A DNA stretch of 64,000 nt from CADEDV01 sp048498035 (GCA_048498035.1 JBEHYT010000013.1:49301-113300), one strand, 5' to 3'; positions 1-9,128 are shown, counted from the stretch's first letter. A program made the numbers and translations. Notes: a model not told the origin generated them from the letters alone.

Positions 1-80
1 TTGGTTACAACCGCATCCTGGATAGGTACACCTTTTTCCTTGGTCTTCACATTGTAGGCGGTCAGTGTTACGTCAGACAT
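1..80 (-). CDS. Unidentified protein, N-terminal fragment
   Basis: Partial gene running off the left edge. An ATG on the minus strand at 80 opens a frame that encodes 26 residues before the window ends, beginning MSDVTLTAYNVKTK. There is no signal peptide or membrane segment in what is visible. The stretch is Lys/Thr/Val rich and looks like the start of a small soluble protein. No family can be assigned from so little sequence. The upstream region (81-221) also receives gyrB transcription, which is stopped by the hairpin at 222-250. Confidence 0.55.
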   Translation of the reverse strand, partial: MSDVTLTAYNVKTKEKGVPIQDAVVT

Positions 81-221
81 GATCAATAGTTTTAGAGTTA
101 GTAATAAGCTGAAAATTACGCAATCCTTGCGGGATAGGCTTTCAAAGTTCGATAAGTGGCGAAAATCGTGCTAAAATATTCTTACAATACACTGATTTTC
201 AATAAAAAACAATTCGATTCG

Positions 222-250
222 AAAAAAATGCCCCGGGTTGCGGGGCATTT
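222..250 (-). terminator. Rho-independent terminator of gyrB
   Basis: Stem AAATGCCCC (226-234) pairs with GGGGCATTT (242-250), closed further by G235-C241. On the minus strand the hairpin runs into a T tract from the A run at 222-228. It lies 17 bases past the gyrB stop codon. Confidence 0.85.
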
Positions 251-266
251 TATCGTATTAATGTTG

Positions 267-2246
267 TTAAATGTCCAGTTTGGCGTATTTCGCGTGGGTT
301 TCGATGAACTCGCGGCGTGGGCCTACTTCGTCTCCCATCAGCATGCTAAACACACGGTCTGCTTCGGCAGCGCTTTCAATGGTTACTTTTTTGAGCGTGC
401 GTGTGTCAGGATTCATGGTAGTATCCCAAAGCTGGTCAGCATTCATTTCTCCCAAACCTTTGTATCGCTGGATATTTACGGAATCTTCCTTCCCGTTGCC
501 CAGTTTTTCAATAAGTTGTTTCCGCTGTTCTTCGGTCCAGGCGTATGCCTGCTCTTTGCCTTTTTTTACAAGGTAGAGTGGTGGCTGTGCGATATATACA
601 TAACCCTGCCCCACCATTTCCGTCATGTAACGGTAAATGAAGGTCAGGATCAATGTAGCGATGTGTGAACCGTCTACATCGGCATCCGTCATGATGATCA
701 GCTTATGGTAACGGAGTTTGCTAAGATCAAGTGCTTTAGGGTCTTCCGGCGTTCCGATCTTAACGCCAAGGGCGGTAAACATATTCCGGATTTCCTCGTT
801 GTCGTAGATCTTGTGCTCCATCGCTTTTTCAACGTTCAGGATTTTACCACGAAGGGGTAAGATAGCCTGGAAACTGCGGTCACGGCCCTGTTTGGCTGTT
901 CCACCCGCAGAGTCTCCCTCTACCAGGAACAGTTCACAGCGTTCTGGATCACGATCGGAACAATCGGCCAGTTTACCGGGCAGGCCGCCTCCGCTCAACA
1001 CGGATTTACGTTGCACCAGTTCCCTTGCCTTCCGCGCCGCTGCACGGGCCTGTGCGGCCAGGATCACTTTGCTGATAATATTTTTAGCCTCTCTCGGATT
1101 TTCTTCCAGGTAAGCATCCAGTACCTTGGAAACGGTGGAGTCTACAACGCCGGATACTTCCGAGTTGCCGAGTTTGGTTTTTGTTTGTCCTTCAAACTGT
1201 GGTTCCGGCACTTTTACGGAGATAATGGCGCTCAATCCTTCGCGGAAGTCATCTCCTTCAATTTCAACCTTTGCTTTTTCAAACAACCCGTTTTTATCGC
1301 CGTAGCTTTTAAAAACACGGGTAAGCGCCCTGCGGAAGCCGGCTACGTGGGTTCCACCCTCAATGGTATTGATGTTATTTACGTACGAGTAAATATGTTC
1401 ATTGAATGAATCATTGTAGTTCAATGCCACTTCCACAGCTACGTTCGTGGTTTCATCATGCCCTTCCACGTGCAGAATAAAAGGGAGTAATGTATTTCGG
1501 CCGGCATTTTTATCCAGCATTTCTACAAACTCAACAATTCCTCCTTCGCTGTAAAATTCTTTTGTAAATGGCTGTTGCTGGTCGTCCATTTCCCGGCGGT
1601 CAACCAGTACAATGCGGATCTTCCGGTTCAGGTAAGCCAGCTCACGGAGACGTCCCTCCAGGATATCCCGGTTATAAGTTGTGGTGGTGAAGATGGAAGC
1701 ATCTGGCCAAAAATGTGTTTTGGTACCTGTCTTTTCGCTCACACCAATTTCGCGCACCTGATAAGAGGGGATACCGGTATGGTATTCCTGCTCAAAAACC
1801 TTTCCTTCGCGTTGCACTTCTACATGCAGCCGGGTACTCAGCGCGTTTACGCAGCTTACACCTACCCCATGCAGACCGCCGGAAACCTTGTAGGTATCTT
1901 TATCAAATTTACCACCGGCGTGTAGAACGGTCATTACCAGTTCCAGCGCTGATTTTTGTTCTTTGGTATTGATCCCGGTAGGAATACCGCGCCCATCATC
2001 TTCCACGGTAATGGAATTGTCCTCGTGGATGATAACCGTGATATTCTTGCAATAACCGGCCAGTGCTTCGTCGATAGAGTTGTCTACAACTTCATAAACC
2101 AGGTGATGCAGACCTTTCACACCCACATCGCCAATGTACATGGCAGGGCGTTTACGAACGGCTTCAAGACCCTCTAATACCTGGATGCTATCGGCACCGT
2201 AGCCACCTGCTGCTGCCGGTTTTTTTTCTGTGATTTCAGTACTCAT
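267..2246 (-). CDS. gyrB: DNA gyrase subunit B
   Basis: ATPase subunit of type II topoisomerase, which with GyrA introduces negative supercoils. The 659-residue length is normal for a Bacteroidota GyrB. The GHKL ATPase domain shows VDNSIDEA at 54-61 (general-base Glu60) and GRGIP at 85-89. The TOPRIM domain carries EGDSAGG at 443-449 and the metal-binding DADVDG at 521-526. The C-terminal RYKGLGEMN and RRE/FIETHA motifs are intact. The start at 2246 is the only plausible ATG before the conserved DSIQVLEGLEAVRKRPAMYI segment. The gene stands alone: a terminator follows it and a 355-base structured non-coding stretch separates it from lpxC-fabZ upstream. Confidence 0.97.
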   Translation of the reverse strand: MSTEITEKKPAAAGGYGADSIQVLEGLEAVRKRPAMYIGDVGVKGLHHLVYEVVDNSIDEALAGYCKNITVIIHEDNSITVEDDGRGIPTGINTKEQKSALELVMTVLHAGGKFDKDTYKVSGGLHGVGVSCVNALSTRLHVEVQREGKVFEQEYHTGIPSYQVREIGVSEKTGTKTHFWPDASIFTTTTYNRDILEGRLRELAYLNRKIRIVLVDRREMDDQQQPFTKEFYSEGGIVEFVEMLDKNAGRNTLLPFILHVEGHDETTNVAVEVALNYNDSFNEHIYSYVNNINTIEGGTHVAGFRRALTRVFKSYGDKNGLFEKAKVEIEGDDFREGLSAIISVKVPEPQFEGQTKTKLGNSEVSGVVDSTVSKVLDAYLEENPREAKNIISKVILAAQARAAARKARELVQRKSVLSGGGLPGKLADCSDRDPERCELFLVEGDSAGGTAKQGRDRSFQAILPLRGKILNVEKAMEHKIYDNEEIRNMFTALGVKIGTPEDPKALDLSKLRYHKLIIMTDADVDGSHIATLILTFIYRYMTEMVGQGYVYIAQPPLYLVKKGKEQAYAWTEEQRKQLIEKLGNGKEDSVNIQRYKGLGEMNADQLWDTTMNPDTRTLKKVTIESAAEADRVFSMLMGDEVGPRREFIETHAKYAKLDI

Positions 2247-2601
2247 TTTTCGAGTTAAAAATGGAAAAAAGCGAGACTGGCAAATTTACGAAAACCGCGC
2301 CGGTTAACGTGGTTTCCAGCGATGAAAAACACCCTCTTTTTTTAACGTTTTTGGACTGGTTTTCCACCGTTTGTCAGGCCTTTTGAAGCCGCCTCCCGGG
2401 CCTCGTTTTTCGTTCCTTGTTTTGGTTGAAAAATGCAATTTGCGGACGTTACGGGAACCCGTAAGGGCTGAAAACAGGAAATATTCCGCAAGCGTAGTTG
2501 TAATGCCCTCGCGAACAAGACTGCCGTTGCTACGGAGGGGAATGCATTCCGTTCCGTCAATTAAGCCTGTTACAGGAGGAAAATGCCAGCAAGGCAAGGG
2601 G
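2247..2601. other. Structured 355-base intergenic stretch between lpxC-fabZ and gyrB
   Basis: No convincing gene. It contains several dyads. One is a 26-base dyad centred at 2544/2545 (2532-2557: ACGGA, two mismatched pairs, then the palindrome GGAATGCATTCC, then TCCGT). Another is TTACGGG-AA-CCCGTAA at 2449-2464. Small ones are CCTG-TTA-CAGG at 2566-2576 and TGCC-AGCAA-GGCA at 2584-2596, the last followed by four Ts on the minus strand, so it may be a weak lpxC-fabZ terminator. Arg/Lys/Pro-rich open frames exist on both strands, but none resembles a real protein. It could be a non-coding RNA or a dispersed repeat element. Confidence 0.5.
2281..2288 (-). promoter_or_regulatory. Possible -7 box of the gyrB promoter
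   Basis: On the minus strand this reads TAAATTTG, an exact match to the Bacteroidota -7 consensus TAnnTTTG, 34 bases before the gyrB ATG. No convincing TTTG -33 box lies 19-21 bases further upstream, so the call rests on one element. Confidence 0.35.
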
Positions 2602-4041
2602 TCAGCGTTTCACGATCTGGGCCACGAGGTCGGCCTCGGCGCAAACCTTATTGCCAACATAAGTAGTTCCCTTCATTTCGCAAATACCGCGGCGGATAGG
2701 GGCTGAAAGTTCCATTTTCAGGATCAGCGTGTCGCCCGGGCGAACCATGTGCTTGAATTTGCAATTATCTATTTTGAGGAAATAGGTATCATACTGGCCC
2801 TCGCCGCTGAGGTTGATGGCAAGGATGCCACCGCATTGCGCCAGCGCTTCTATCTGCAAAACGCCGGGCATAATTGGATTTCCGGGGAAATGGCCCTGGA
2901 AAAACCATTCGTTGAACGTTACATTTTTAATACCCACAATGTGCGTGTCGCTCAGTTCAATGATCTTATCAACCAGCGCAAACGGGTACCGGTGCGGTAA
3001 TTTTTTTTCAATGAATTGCTGATCGTAGATGGGCGCCTGTGAACAATCGTATACCGGCACCCCACGCGTGTGTTTATTTTTTTTGATGTACTGCTTGATC
3101 TTTTTTGCAAATTCAACATTGGTGCTGTGTCCTGGTCTGTTGGCAATAATTCTCGCTTTGATCGGAAAACCAATCAGCGCAAGGTCGCCCACTACATCCA
3201 GCAGTTTATGACGTGCCGGTTCATTGGGAAAACGAAGTTCCAGGTTGTTCAGGTATCCTTCGCTCTTTACCTCAATATGATCTTTTTTGAAGATCGTCCG
3301 CAGCCGGTTCATTTCTTTTTCATCCACCGGCTTATCCACGATCACAATGGCATTATTTACATCGCCGCCTTTGATCAGGTTGTGTTCCAGCAGCATTTCC
3401 AGTTCATGCAGGAAACAAAAGGTGCGACAGGGCGCCACTTCAGTTTTAAAATCGGCAATATGTTTTAATCCCGCGTGCTGGGTTCCCAGTACCGGTGAGT
3501 TGAAGTCGATCAGCGTAGTGATATTGTACTCACGTGCAGGCATTGCTACCATTTCCACGCGTTTGCTTTCATCGTAGAGATAAATATTTTCATCCAGGCT
3601 GTACCAGATTTTTGCAGCATCCTGTTCCAGGATCCCGGCTTCTTCAATCAGTTCTACAAATGGTTCTGAGCTGCCATCCATGATAGGAACTTCCGGTCCA
3701 TTGATTTCTATCAGGCAATTGTCGATACCCATACCTACCAGTGCAGCCAGAACGTGTTCTACCGTGCTCACTTTCGCGCCATTTAATTCAAGCGTAGTTC
3801 CACGGCTTACATCTGTGACCAGGTCGCAGTCTGCTTTAATTACGGGCTGATTCGGCAGGTCTATCCGCTGAAACTGCAGGCCAAATCCGGGGCTGGCGGG
3901 CTTCATGGTAAGATCTGCCAGCACGCCTGTATGCAAACCGGTTCCGGAAATGCTTACAGATGCCTTTAATGTATGTTGTTTATCGGGGTTAAAACCGGTG
4001 CTATGGGCTGCTGCCGACTTGGTTTCGGGGATCGGGTTCAT
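2602..4041 (-). CDS. lpxC-fabZ: Bifunctional UDP-3-O-acyl-GlcNAc deacetylase / 3-hydroxyacyl-ACP dehydratase (LpxC-FabZ fusion)
   Basis: One polypeptide carries two cytoplasmic lipid enzymes: LpxC, the committed zinc deacetylase of lipid A synthesis, and FabZ, the dehydratase of fatty-acid elongation. This fusion is typical of Bacteroidota. In the LpxC half, TVEHVLAAL near residue 93 supplies a zinc His (His96) and RHKLLDVVGDLALIG near 275 supplies further ligands. The FabZ half begins near residue 335 with LPHRYPFALVDKI and holds HFPGNPIMPGVLQIEALAQ, which carries the catalytic His and Glu. I chose the ATG at 4041 (MNPIPETK, 479 aa). A start ten codons upstream would add MPTFSSIFAA, which is not supported by family length. 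It is the third lipid A gene in a minus-strand run after lpxD, with a DUF1415 gene between them. Confidence 0.96.
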   Translation of the reverse strand: MNPIPETKSAAAHSTGFNPDKQHTLKASVSISGTGLHTGVLADLTMKPASPGFGLQFQRIDLPNQPVIKADCDLVTDVSRGTTLELNGAKVSTVEHVLAALVGMGIDNCLIEINGPEVPIMDGSSEPFVELIEEAGILEQDAAKIWYSLDENIYLYDESKRVEMVAMPAREYNITTLIDFNSPVLGTQHAGLKHIADFKTEVAPCRTFCFLHELEMLLEHNLIKGGDVNNAIVIVDKPVDEKEMNRLRTIFKKDHIEVKSEGYLNNLELRFPNEPARHKLLDVVGDLALIGFPIKARIIANRPGHSTNVEFAKKIKQYIKKNKHTRGVPVYDCSQAPIYDQQFIEKKLPHRYPFALVDKIIELSDTHIVGIKNVTFNEWFFQGHFPGNPIMPGVLQIEALAQCGGILAINLSGEGQYDTYFLKIDNCKFKHMVRPGDTLILKMELSAPIRRGICEMKGTTYVGNKVCAEADLVAQIVKR

Positions 4042-4145
4042 AGCAGCAAATATACTGGAGAATGTTGGCAATCCGAACCGTTAAAATAGCGCTTGATCGC
4101 CCGTTATTTCCGGTCTTAGCGCGTTTTGCCGGGTACCACAACACA

Positions 4146-4703
4146 TCAGTCTTTTGCTCCTGGCGGATCGGTCCGGGCGTTGTTCAATAACTGTTGAAGA
4201 AATGCAATTCCTTTTTCCCGGGCTACACGAATGTTTCGTTCCGGGATGGCATCCGGATCGGGAAAATTCTCAAGTGCAACTTCAATGCTTTCTTCGCGCA
4301 ACAGGTGCAGGAGGGGAAAGGGTGAGCGATTGGTATAATTGGCGGGGTCATCTTCAGGTTCGCCCGCAAACCGGTACTGTGGATGAAAGCTCGCGAGTTG
4401 ATAAATGCCCTCATATTTTCGCTGGTGAAGAAAACGTTCGGCCAGGTCTAACAGGTCCAGGTAATCTTCAAAGTCTTCAAACCCGGCGGTGATGATAAGA
4501 ATTGCCGTTTCAATGGCTGGGTCAGCATCCATTCGCGCACAAAGCGCTGCCAGGGCCTGCAAACAGGCTTCCGCTTCCAAGCCCGGTTCTTCAAGGTAGA
4601 CAATACCGTTTTGTTTTACAACAGGTGCAGCAAAAGGACAAAAGTTGAGACCGATCACAACGGAACGGATCCAGTTTTTTACCTGGTCTGTGGGCGTTGT
4701 CAT
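4146..4703 (-). CDS. DUF1415 family protein
   Basis: A 185-residue soluble protein of the uncharacterised DUF1415 family, recognised from the opening VKNWIRSVVIGLNFCPFA, the block YEGIYQLASFHPQYRF and the run NRSPFPLLHLLREESI. The frame is open back to 4784, but that would overlap the end of lpxD, so the ATG at 4703 (MTTPTDQ) is preferred. It leaves a 10-base gap to lpxD. The function is unknown. Conserved Cys, His and Arg residues suggest an enzyme, but I cannot name a reaction. It is co-oriented with lpxD and lpxC-fabZ and probably co-transcribed with them; a 104-base gap separates it from lpxC-fabZ. Confidence 0.85.
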   Translation of the reverse strand: MTTPTDQVKNWIRSVVIGLNFCPFAAPVVKQNGIVYLEEPGLEAEACLQALAALCARMDADPAIETAILIITAGFEDFEDYLDLLDLAERFLHQRKYEGIYQLASFHPQYRFAGEPEDDPANYTNRSPFPLLHLLREESIEVALENFPDPDAIPERNIRVAREKGIAFLQQLLNNARTDPPGAKD

Positions 4704-4713
4704 GGGGAGAATG

Positions 4714-5766
4714 TTAAAGACTGGTTGCGGTTTTTTCCAGCAGGGATTTAAGTGTCGCTTCCAATTCCTTGATACGTTTTTCAAGTTCCGGCAACTTACG
4801 GTTCAACGCCTGGCTTCGAAGCGCCGATGTATAATCATGTGCGGGGGAACCGGTGACTGCTTTTCCAGGCTCGATGGATTTGCTAACACCGCTTTGCGCA
4901 TTTACTTTTACTCCATCGCCTAACTGGATATGGCCTACAATGCCCGCCTGGCCGCCAATCATTACGCCATTACCAATTTTGGTGCTGCCGCTTACTCCTG
5001 CCTGGGCAGCAATAACGGTGCTGTTACCAATATCTACATTATGCGCAATCTGGATCAGGTTATCCAGTTTCGCGCCGGCACGGACCAGGGTAGAGCCAAT
5101 TGTTGCACGGTCAATGGTGGCGTTCGATCCAATCTCGACGTCGTCTTCTATCACGACATTTCCAATTTGCGGTACTTTTTTAAAACTTCCATCGCCCTGC
5201 GGTGCAAAACCAAATCCGTCACTTCCAATTACAGTTCCTGCATGGATTATTACCCGGTTGCCGATACGGCAATCGTGGTAGATCTTAACGCCTGGGTGGA
5301 TGATGCTGTTGTCTCCAATCACTACATTATTTCCAAGAAAGGCGCCGGGGTAAATTTTGGTATTGTTCCCGATTTTTACATTTTCCCCAACATAAGCAAA
5401 TGCACCTATGTAAACGTTTTCTCCATATTGCACCTCTTTGCCAAGGTAAACAGGTTGTTGAATGCCCGATAGTTGCTGCTGCATCAGTTCCTGGTATTTG
5501 GCCAGCAGGGTGGCAAATGCCGAGTAAGCGTCGGGAACGCGTACCAGTGTGGCTGATACCGGTTGTTTCAGTTCAAAATTTTCATTGATGATGATCACCG
5601 AAGCGCGCGTTGAATAAAGATGGTCTTCGTATTTGGGATTGGCAAGGAAACTCAACTGACCTTCTTTTGCCTCCTCAATTTTTCCAAATGAACCCACCAG
5701 GGTTTCTGGATTCCCTTCAATTTTACCGTTTACTATCAACGCAATCTGTGCGGCCGGAAATTGCAT
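4714..5766 (-). CDS. lpxD: UDP-3-O-(3-hydroxyacyl)glucosamine N-acyltransferase
   Basis: Third step of lipid A synthesis: transfers a 3-hydroxyacyl chain from ACP to the amine of UDP-3-O-acyl-glucosamine. The protein has 350 residues. An N-terminal LpxD-type uridine-binding domain (about 1-100) is followed by a long left-handed parallel beta-helix of hexapeptide repeats (VKIGNN, VVIGDN and similar, about 105-310). The catalytic His lies in QIAHNVDIG. The C-terminus ends in a helical coiled segment (LPELEKRIKELEATLKSLLE), as expected for the trimer. It starts 55 bases after the HD-domain gene and ends 10 bases before the DUF1415 start, so the three are likely one transcription unit with lpxC-fabZ. 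Confidence 0.95.
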   Translation of the reverse strand: MQFPAAQIALIVNGKIEGNPETLVGSFGKIEEAKEGQLSFLANPKYEDHLYSTRASVIIINENFELKQPVSATLVRVPDAYSAFATLLAKYQELMQQQLSGIQQPVYLGKEVQYGENVYIGAFAYVGENVKIGNNTKIYPGAFLGNNVVIGDNSIIHPGVKIYHDCRIGNRVIIHAGTVIGSDGFGFAPQGDGSFKKVPQIGNVVIEDDVEIGSNATIDRATIGSTLVRAGAKLDNLIQIAHNVDIGNSTVIAAQAGVSGSTKIGNGVMIGGQAGIVGHIQLGDGVKVNAQSGVSKSIEPGKAVTGSPAHDYTSALRSQALNRKLPELEKRIKELEATLKSLLEKTATSL

Positions 5767-5821
5767 ACAGCTTTTTTTTGAATAAGTACCAACAAGCGAT
5801 TCCTGCTAAGGTTCACCGGTT

Positions 5822-7033
5822 TTAGTACCGCAGGTAACAAAAATAATGTTTTTTCACAGGGATCGCCAGCCTGGGATGTATCAGGGCATTATCTACCTCG
5901 GAAATATCCCGTATCGTCCCATCTTTAAAAATAATATTGATGCGCTCATCAGACGGATCATAGGTAGTGCTGCTGGCCAATCCTGTAAAGACAACATAAT
6001 CCGCTTCTTCGTTGCTGATGTTGAGCAACTTCATCACCTCTTCCTTTTTTTCCAACACCAATGCCTTGTCAAAAGCGGCGCCCTGCAATTTTACCTTAAA
6101 CAACCGGCGGTCTGTCAAAGAACGGCAAAGCAGCGACAATATTTTGTCGGGATGCTCACACCAGTTTTTGATCGTTGCCATCACATCTGCATCATCCATG
6201 CGGCAAAACAGCGCCAGGTCTTCCCGGATATTGCAATGCTCCAACCCCAGGAAATAGTTGAGCGCACGGGTAGCGGCCTCGGGTTTCTGCCCGTCTTTTA
6301 TTAGTTGCCGTGCCCGGCGAAAGATATGCTTCAGCATCATTTCAGCGCCCAGCACCGTCTTGTGCAGGTACACCTGCCAGTACATCAATCGGCGGCTGAC
6401 AAGGAATTTTTCAATTGAATACACTCCTTTTTCTTCCACCATCAACTGCCCATTCTGTACACAGAGCATTTTTATGATCCGGTCGTACCCGATAACGCCT
6501 TCGGCAACGCCCGTAAAAAAGCTGTCGCGGTTCAGGTAATCCATCCGGTCTACATCCAGTTGGCCGGAAATGAGTTGATGAAGAAAGGGCTTTGGATGGC
6601 GGTTGGCAAAAATTTCGATCGCTGTTGTCAACTGCCCGTTAAACTCTTCGTTCAATCGTTCAATAATCAGTTGTGAAATTGTTTCATGGTGTACGCCCGG
6701 TATCAATTCATGTTCAAGTGCGTGGGAATAGGGGCCATGCCCGATGTCGTGTAACAGGATAGCAATTTTAGCGCCCTGTTCTTCAACCGCGGTAATTTCA
6801 ATGCCTTTGCTTTTCAGTTCGGCGAGCGCTGTGCACATCAGGTGATAAGCGCCCAGCGAGTGATGAAGGCGGGAATGAACAGCACCAGGGTATACCAGGT
6901 GCGCAAACGCCATTTGGTGAATATTACGCAGACGTTGATACCAGGGATGGGAAATAATCTGCAGGATCAGGGGATCGTCAATCGTAATAAAACCATATAC
7001 AGGGTCGTTGATGATCTTGCGAATTGGCTTCAT
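5822..7033 (-). CDS. HD-superfamily phosphohydrolase (dGTPase-like, COG1078 type)
   Basis: A 403-residue cytoplasmic metal-dependent phosphohydrolase. The metal site is visible as RLHHSLGAYH near residue 55 and ILLHDIGHGPYSHALEH near 93, with DVDRMDYLNRDSF near 160 supplying the later Asp. The family is related to dNTP triphosphohydrolases and SAMHD1; the physiological substrate of this branch is not settled. It begins the minus-strand group leading to lpxD, an arrangement I associate with Bacteroidota genomes. Upstream, on its strand, TACTTTTG at 7072-7079 matches the -7 consensus, without a clear -33 box. It diverges from porX across a 138-base gap. Confidence 0.9.
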   Translation of the reverse strand: MKPIRKIINDPVYGFITIDDPLILQIISHPWYQRLRNIHQMAFAHLVYPGAVHSRLHHSLGAYHLMCTALAELKSKGIEITAVEEQGAKIAILLHDIGHGPYSHALEHELIPGVHHETISQLIIERLNEEFNGQLTTAIEIFANRHPKPFLHQLISGQLDVDRMDYLNRDSFFTGVAEGVIGYDRIIKMLCVQNGQLMVEEKGVYSIEKFLVSRRLMYWQVYLHKTVLGAEMMLKHIFRRARQLIKDGQKPEAATRALNYFLGLEHCNIREDLALFCRMDDADVMATIKNWCEHPDKILSLLCRSLTDRRLFKVKLQGAAFDKALVLEKKEEVMKLLNISNEEADYVVFTGLASSTTYDPSDERINIIFKDGTIRDISEVDNALIHPRLAIPVKKHYFCYLRY

Positions 7034-7171
7034 TGTTGCTTTTTTGTTAAAGGCCGGTGCTGAACAGGCGTCAAAAGTACTGAAGGCGGGCTTAAAAAGC
7101 TACATTTGAAGATAGCGGATCACCAGGCGGTGTATTATAGATGAATTCAACCATCAGCAAAAATCAAGTTC

Positions 7172-8728
7172 ATGGCAGTAGCTAAAATTATTTGGGTAGA
7201 TGATGAAATTGAAAGTTTACAATCGCAAAAGCTGTTCCTGGAGAACAAAGGATACGAAGTGCAAACCTTTACCAATGGCTTTGACGCCATTGATTATGTA
7301 AAGGAAAACCCGGTGGATGTGGTATTGATTGATGAAAGCATGCCTGGTATCACGGGCCTGGAAACGCTGGCCAAGATCAAGGAAGTTAATCAATCACTGC
7401 CAGTGGTGCTGATCACCAAAAATGAAACGGAAAACCTGATGGATGAAGCCATTGGCTCCCAGATTAGCGATTACCTCATTAAGCCGGTTAATCCAAACCA
7501 GGTATGGCTAAGCCTGAAAAAAATAATCGACAACAAACGGCTGGTGGCCGAAAAGACCACTACCGCTTACCAGCAGCAGTTTCGTAACCTCTTTATGGCG
7601 CTGAACAGTAACCCGGATTATAATGAATGGATGGACATTTACAAAAAGCTGGTGTATTGGGAACTCGAAATGCAAAAAAGCGACAGTCCGGAAATGCAGG
7701 AAGTGTTGCAAAGCCAGAAAGGGGAAGCCAATACTGAATTCTTCAAATTTGTATCGCGCCATTACTCAGGATGGGTAGGGCCAACAAGTACGGAAGGACC
7801 TGTAATGAGTCATAACCTGGTGCAGTTTAAGGTGCTTCCTCATTTGGAAAAAGGAACGCCGCTTTTTTTCCTGTTGATCGATAATCTTCGGTTTGATCAA
7901 TGGAAAGCGATCCAGCCGATTTTTGCTGAGAGCTTCCGTATAACGGAGGAAGACAGTTTTTACAGTATTCTGCCTACGGCAACCCAATATGCGCGGAATG
8001 CGATTTTTTCCGGATTATTGCCCGTGGAGATCGAAAAGAAATTTCCTTCCCAATGGAAAAATGACGACCAGGAAGGTGGTAAGAACCTGCACGAGGAAGA
8101 ATTTTTCCGGGCGCAGATGAAGCGCTTAGGGAAAGGAGACCTGAAGATTTCCTATACCAAAGTGGTGAATAACCAGGCAGGGCTCGACCTGGTCAATAAT
8201 ATGCACAACCTGCTTAATAATGACCTGAATGTGATCGTCTACAATTTTGTGGATATGCTGAGTCATGCCCGCACAGAGATGGAAGTGCTGAAGGAGCTGG
8301 CAGGAGATGAAATGAGCTATCGCAGCATCACGGCAAGCTGGTTTGAACATTCACCGCTGCACCAGGCGCTGAAAAAAATTGCCGATAAGAATATCAAGAT
8401 CGTGCTGGCAACAGATCATGGAAGTGTGCGTGTAAAAACGCCATATAAAGTGGTGGGTGATAAACAAACCACTACCAACCTGCGTTACAAGCACGGGCGC
8501 AATCTGAATTACGAACCCAAAGATGTACTTGCATTCCGGGATCCGCGTGAGGCTGGATTGCCAGTCCCTACCGTTAATTCGTCTTTCATCTTTGCAAAAG
8601 AAGACGGATTTCTGTGTTATCCCAACAATTATAACTACTACGTTAATTATTATCGTAACACATTTCAACACGGCGGTGTAAGCCTGGAAGAAATGATTGT
8701 TCCTGTCATTAAGATGCAGAGTAAGTAA
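7172..8728 (+). CDS. porX: PorX-type response regulator with PglZ domain, type IX secretion regulator
   Basis: The 518-residue protein has an N-terminal receiver domain (about 1-125; acidic pocket Asp10/Asp11, phospho-acceptor Asp54, Lys near 104). A helical linker follows, then a C-terminal PglZ domain of the alkaline-phosphatase superfamily (about 210-515), with the metal-site motifs LIDNLRFDQW and LATDHGSVRV. This receiver-PglZ architecture is that of PorX, which with kinase PorY controls type IX secretion genes in Bacteroidota. No porY-like kinase or T9SS structural gene lies nearby, which is usual since they are scattered. TACATTTG at 7101-7108 matches a -7 box, but no -33 partner is evident. 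Confidence 0.92.
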   Translation: MAVAKIIWVDDEIESLQSQKLFLENKGYEVQTFTNGFDAIDYVKENPVDVVLIDESMPGITGLETLAKIKEVNQSLPVVLITKNETENLMDEAIGSQISDYLIKPVNPNQVWLSLKKIIDNKRLVAEKTTTAYQQQFRNLFMALNSNPDYNEWMDIYKKLVYWELEMQKSDSPEMQEVLQSQKGEANTEFFKFVSRHYSGWVGPTSTEGPVMSHNLVQFKVLPHLEKGTPLFFLLIDNLRFDQWKAIQPIFAESFRITEEDSFYSILPTATQYARNAIFSGLLPVEIEKKFPSQWKNDDQEGGKNLHEEEFFRAQMKRLGKGDLKISYTKVVNNQAGLDLVNNMHNLLNNDLNVIVYNFVDMLSHARTEMEVLKELAGDEMSYRSITASWFEHSPLHQALKKIADKNIKIVLATDHGSVRVKTPYKVVGDKQTTTNLRYKHGRNLNYEPKDVLAFRDPREAGLPVPTVNSSFIFAKEDGFLCYPNNYNYYVNYYRNTFQHGGVSLEEMIVPVIKMQSK

Positions 8729-8852
8729 CAACTGCCATCGTTATTCAGAAATGTGGATAATTATCGGGGCAAAACATAGTTTATCCCAATAATTTTGAAC
8801 CAGTTAGGAGAAAAGACGAACGTGAAGACACTGTACCTAACCTTAGAAGACT

Positions 8853-9128
8853 ATGAAGTATACACAAAATACACTGGATAAGCTGGAAGCAATACCTGAA
8901 CAGGCTGGATATATCCTGCGTTATGAACGTGGAAATTTTCAGAGCGGTTATTGTATCCTGGAATCAAAAAGAGTAGTGGTACTTAATAAATTTCTGCAAA
9001 TAGAAGGGCGTATCAATACGCTCGTAGACCTGATACCGCAACTGCAGATTGACAGTGACGCGCTGACGGATGATGGCAAACGGCTCTATCTGGAGTTGGT
9101 TGCAAAAATGGAAGAAGGAAAAGCCTGA
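8853..9128 (+). CDS. Small conserved protein of unknown function
   Basis: A 91-residue acidic soluble protein with no signal peptide or membrane segment. It reads as two short alpha-helical regions (TLDKLEAIPEQAGYILRYE and INTLVDLIPQLQIDSDALT) around a central beta segment (SGYCILESKRVVVLNKFLQI). Codon use and composition match the neighbours, and it lies between porX and an MBL hydrolase on the same strand, 40 bases before the latter, so it is very likely real. I do not recognise a characterised family. TAATTTTG at 8790-8797 could be a -7 box of its own promoter. Confidence 0.75.
   Translation: MKYTQNTLDKLEAIPEQAGYILRYERGNFQSGYCILESKRVVVLNKFLQIEGRINTLVDLIPQLQIDSDALTDDGKRLYLELVAKMEEGKA

Noticed and set aside
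2304..2597. 97-codon frame on the minus strand between lpxC-fabZ and gyrB
   Set aside because: Arg/Lys/Pro-rich, no family signal, overlaps other open frames on both strands and strong dyads; treated as non-coding.
8822..8881. 19-codon GTG frame overlapping the start of the small gene at 8853
   Set aside because: Overlaps a better-supported gene in another frame and has no leader-peptide features.
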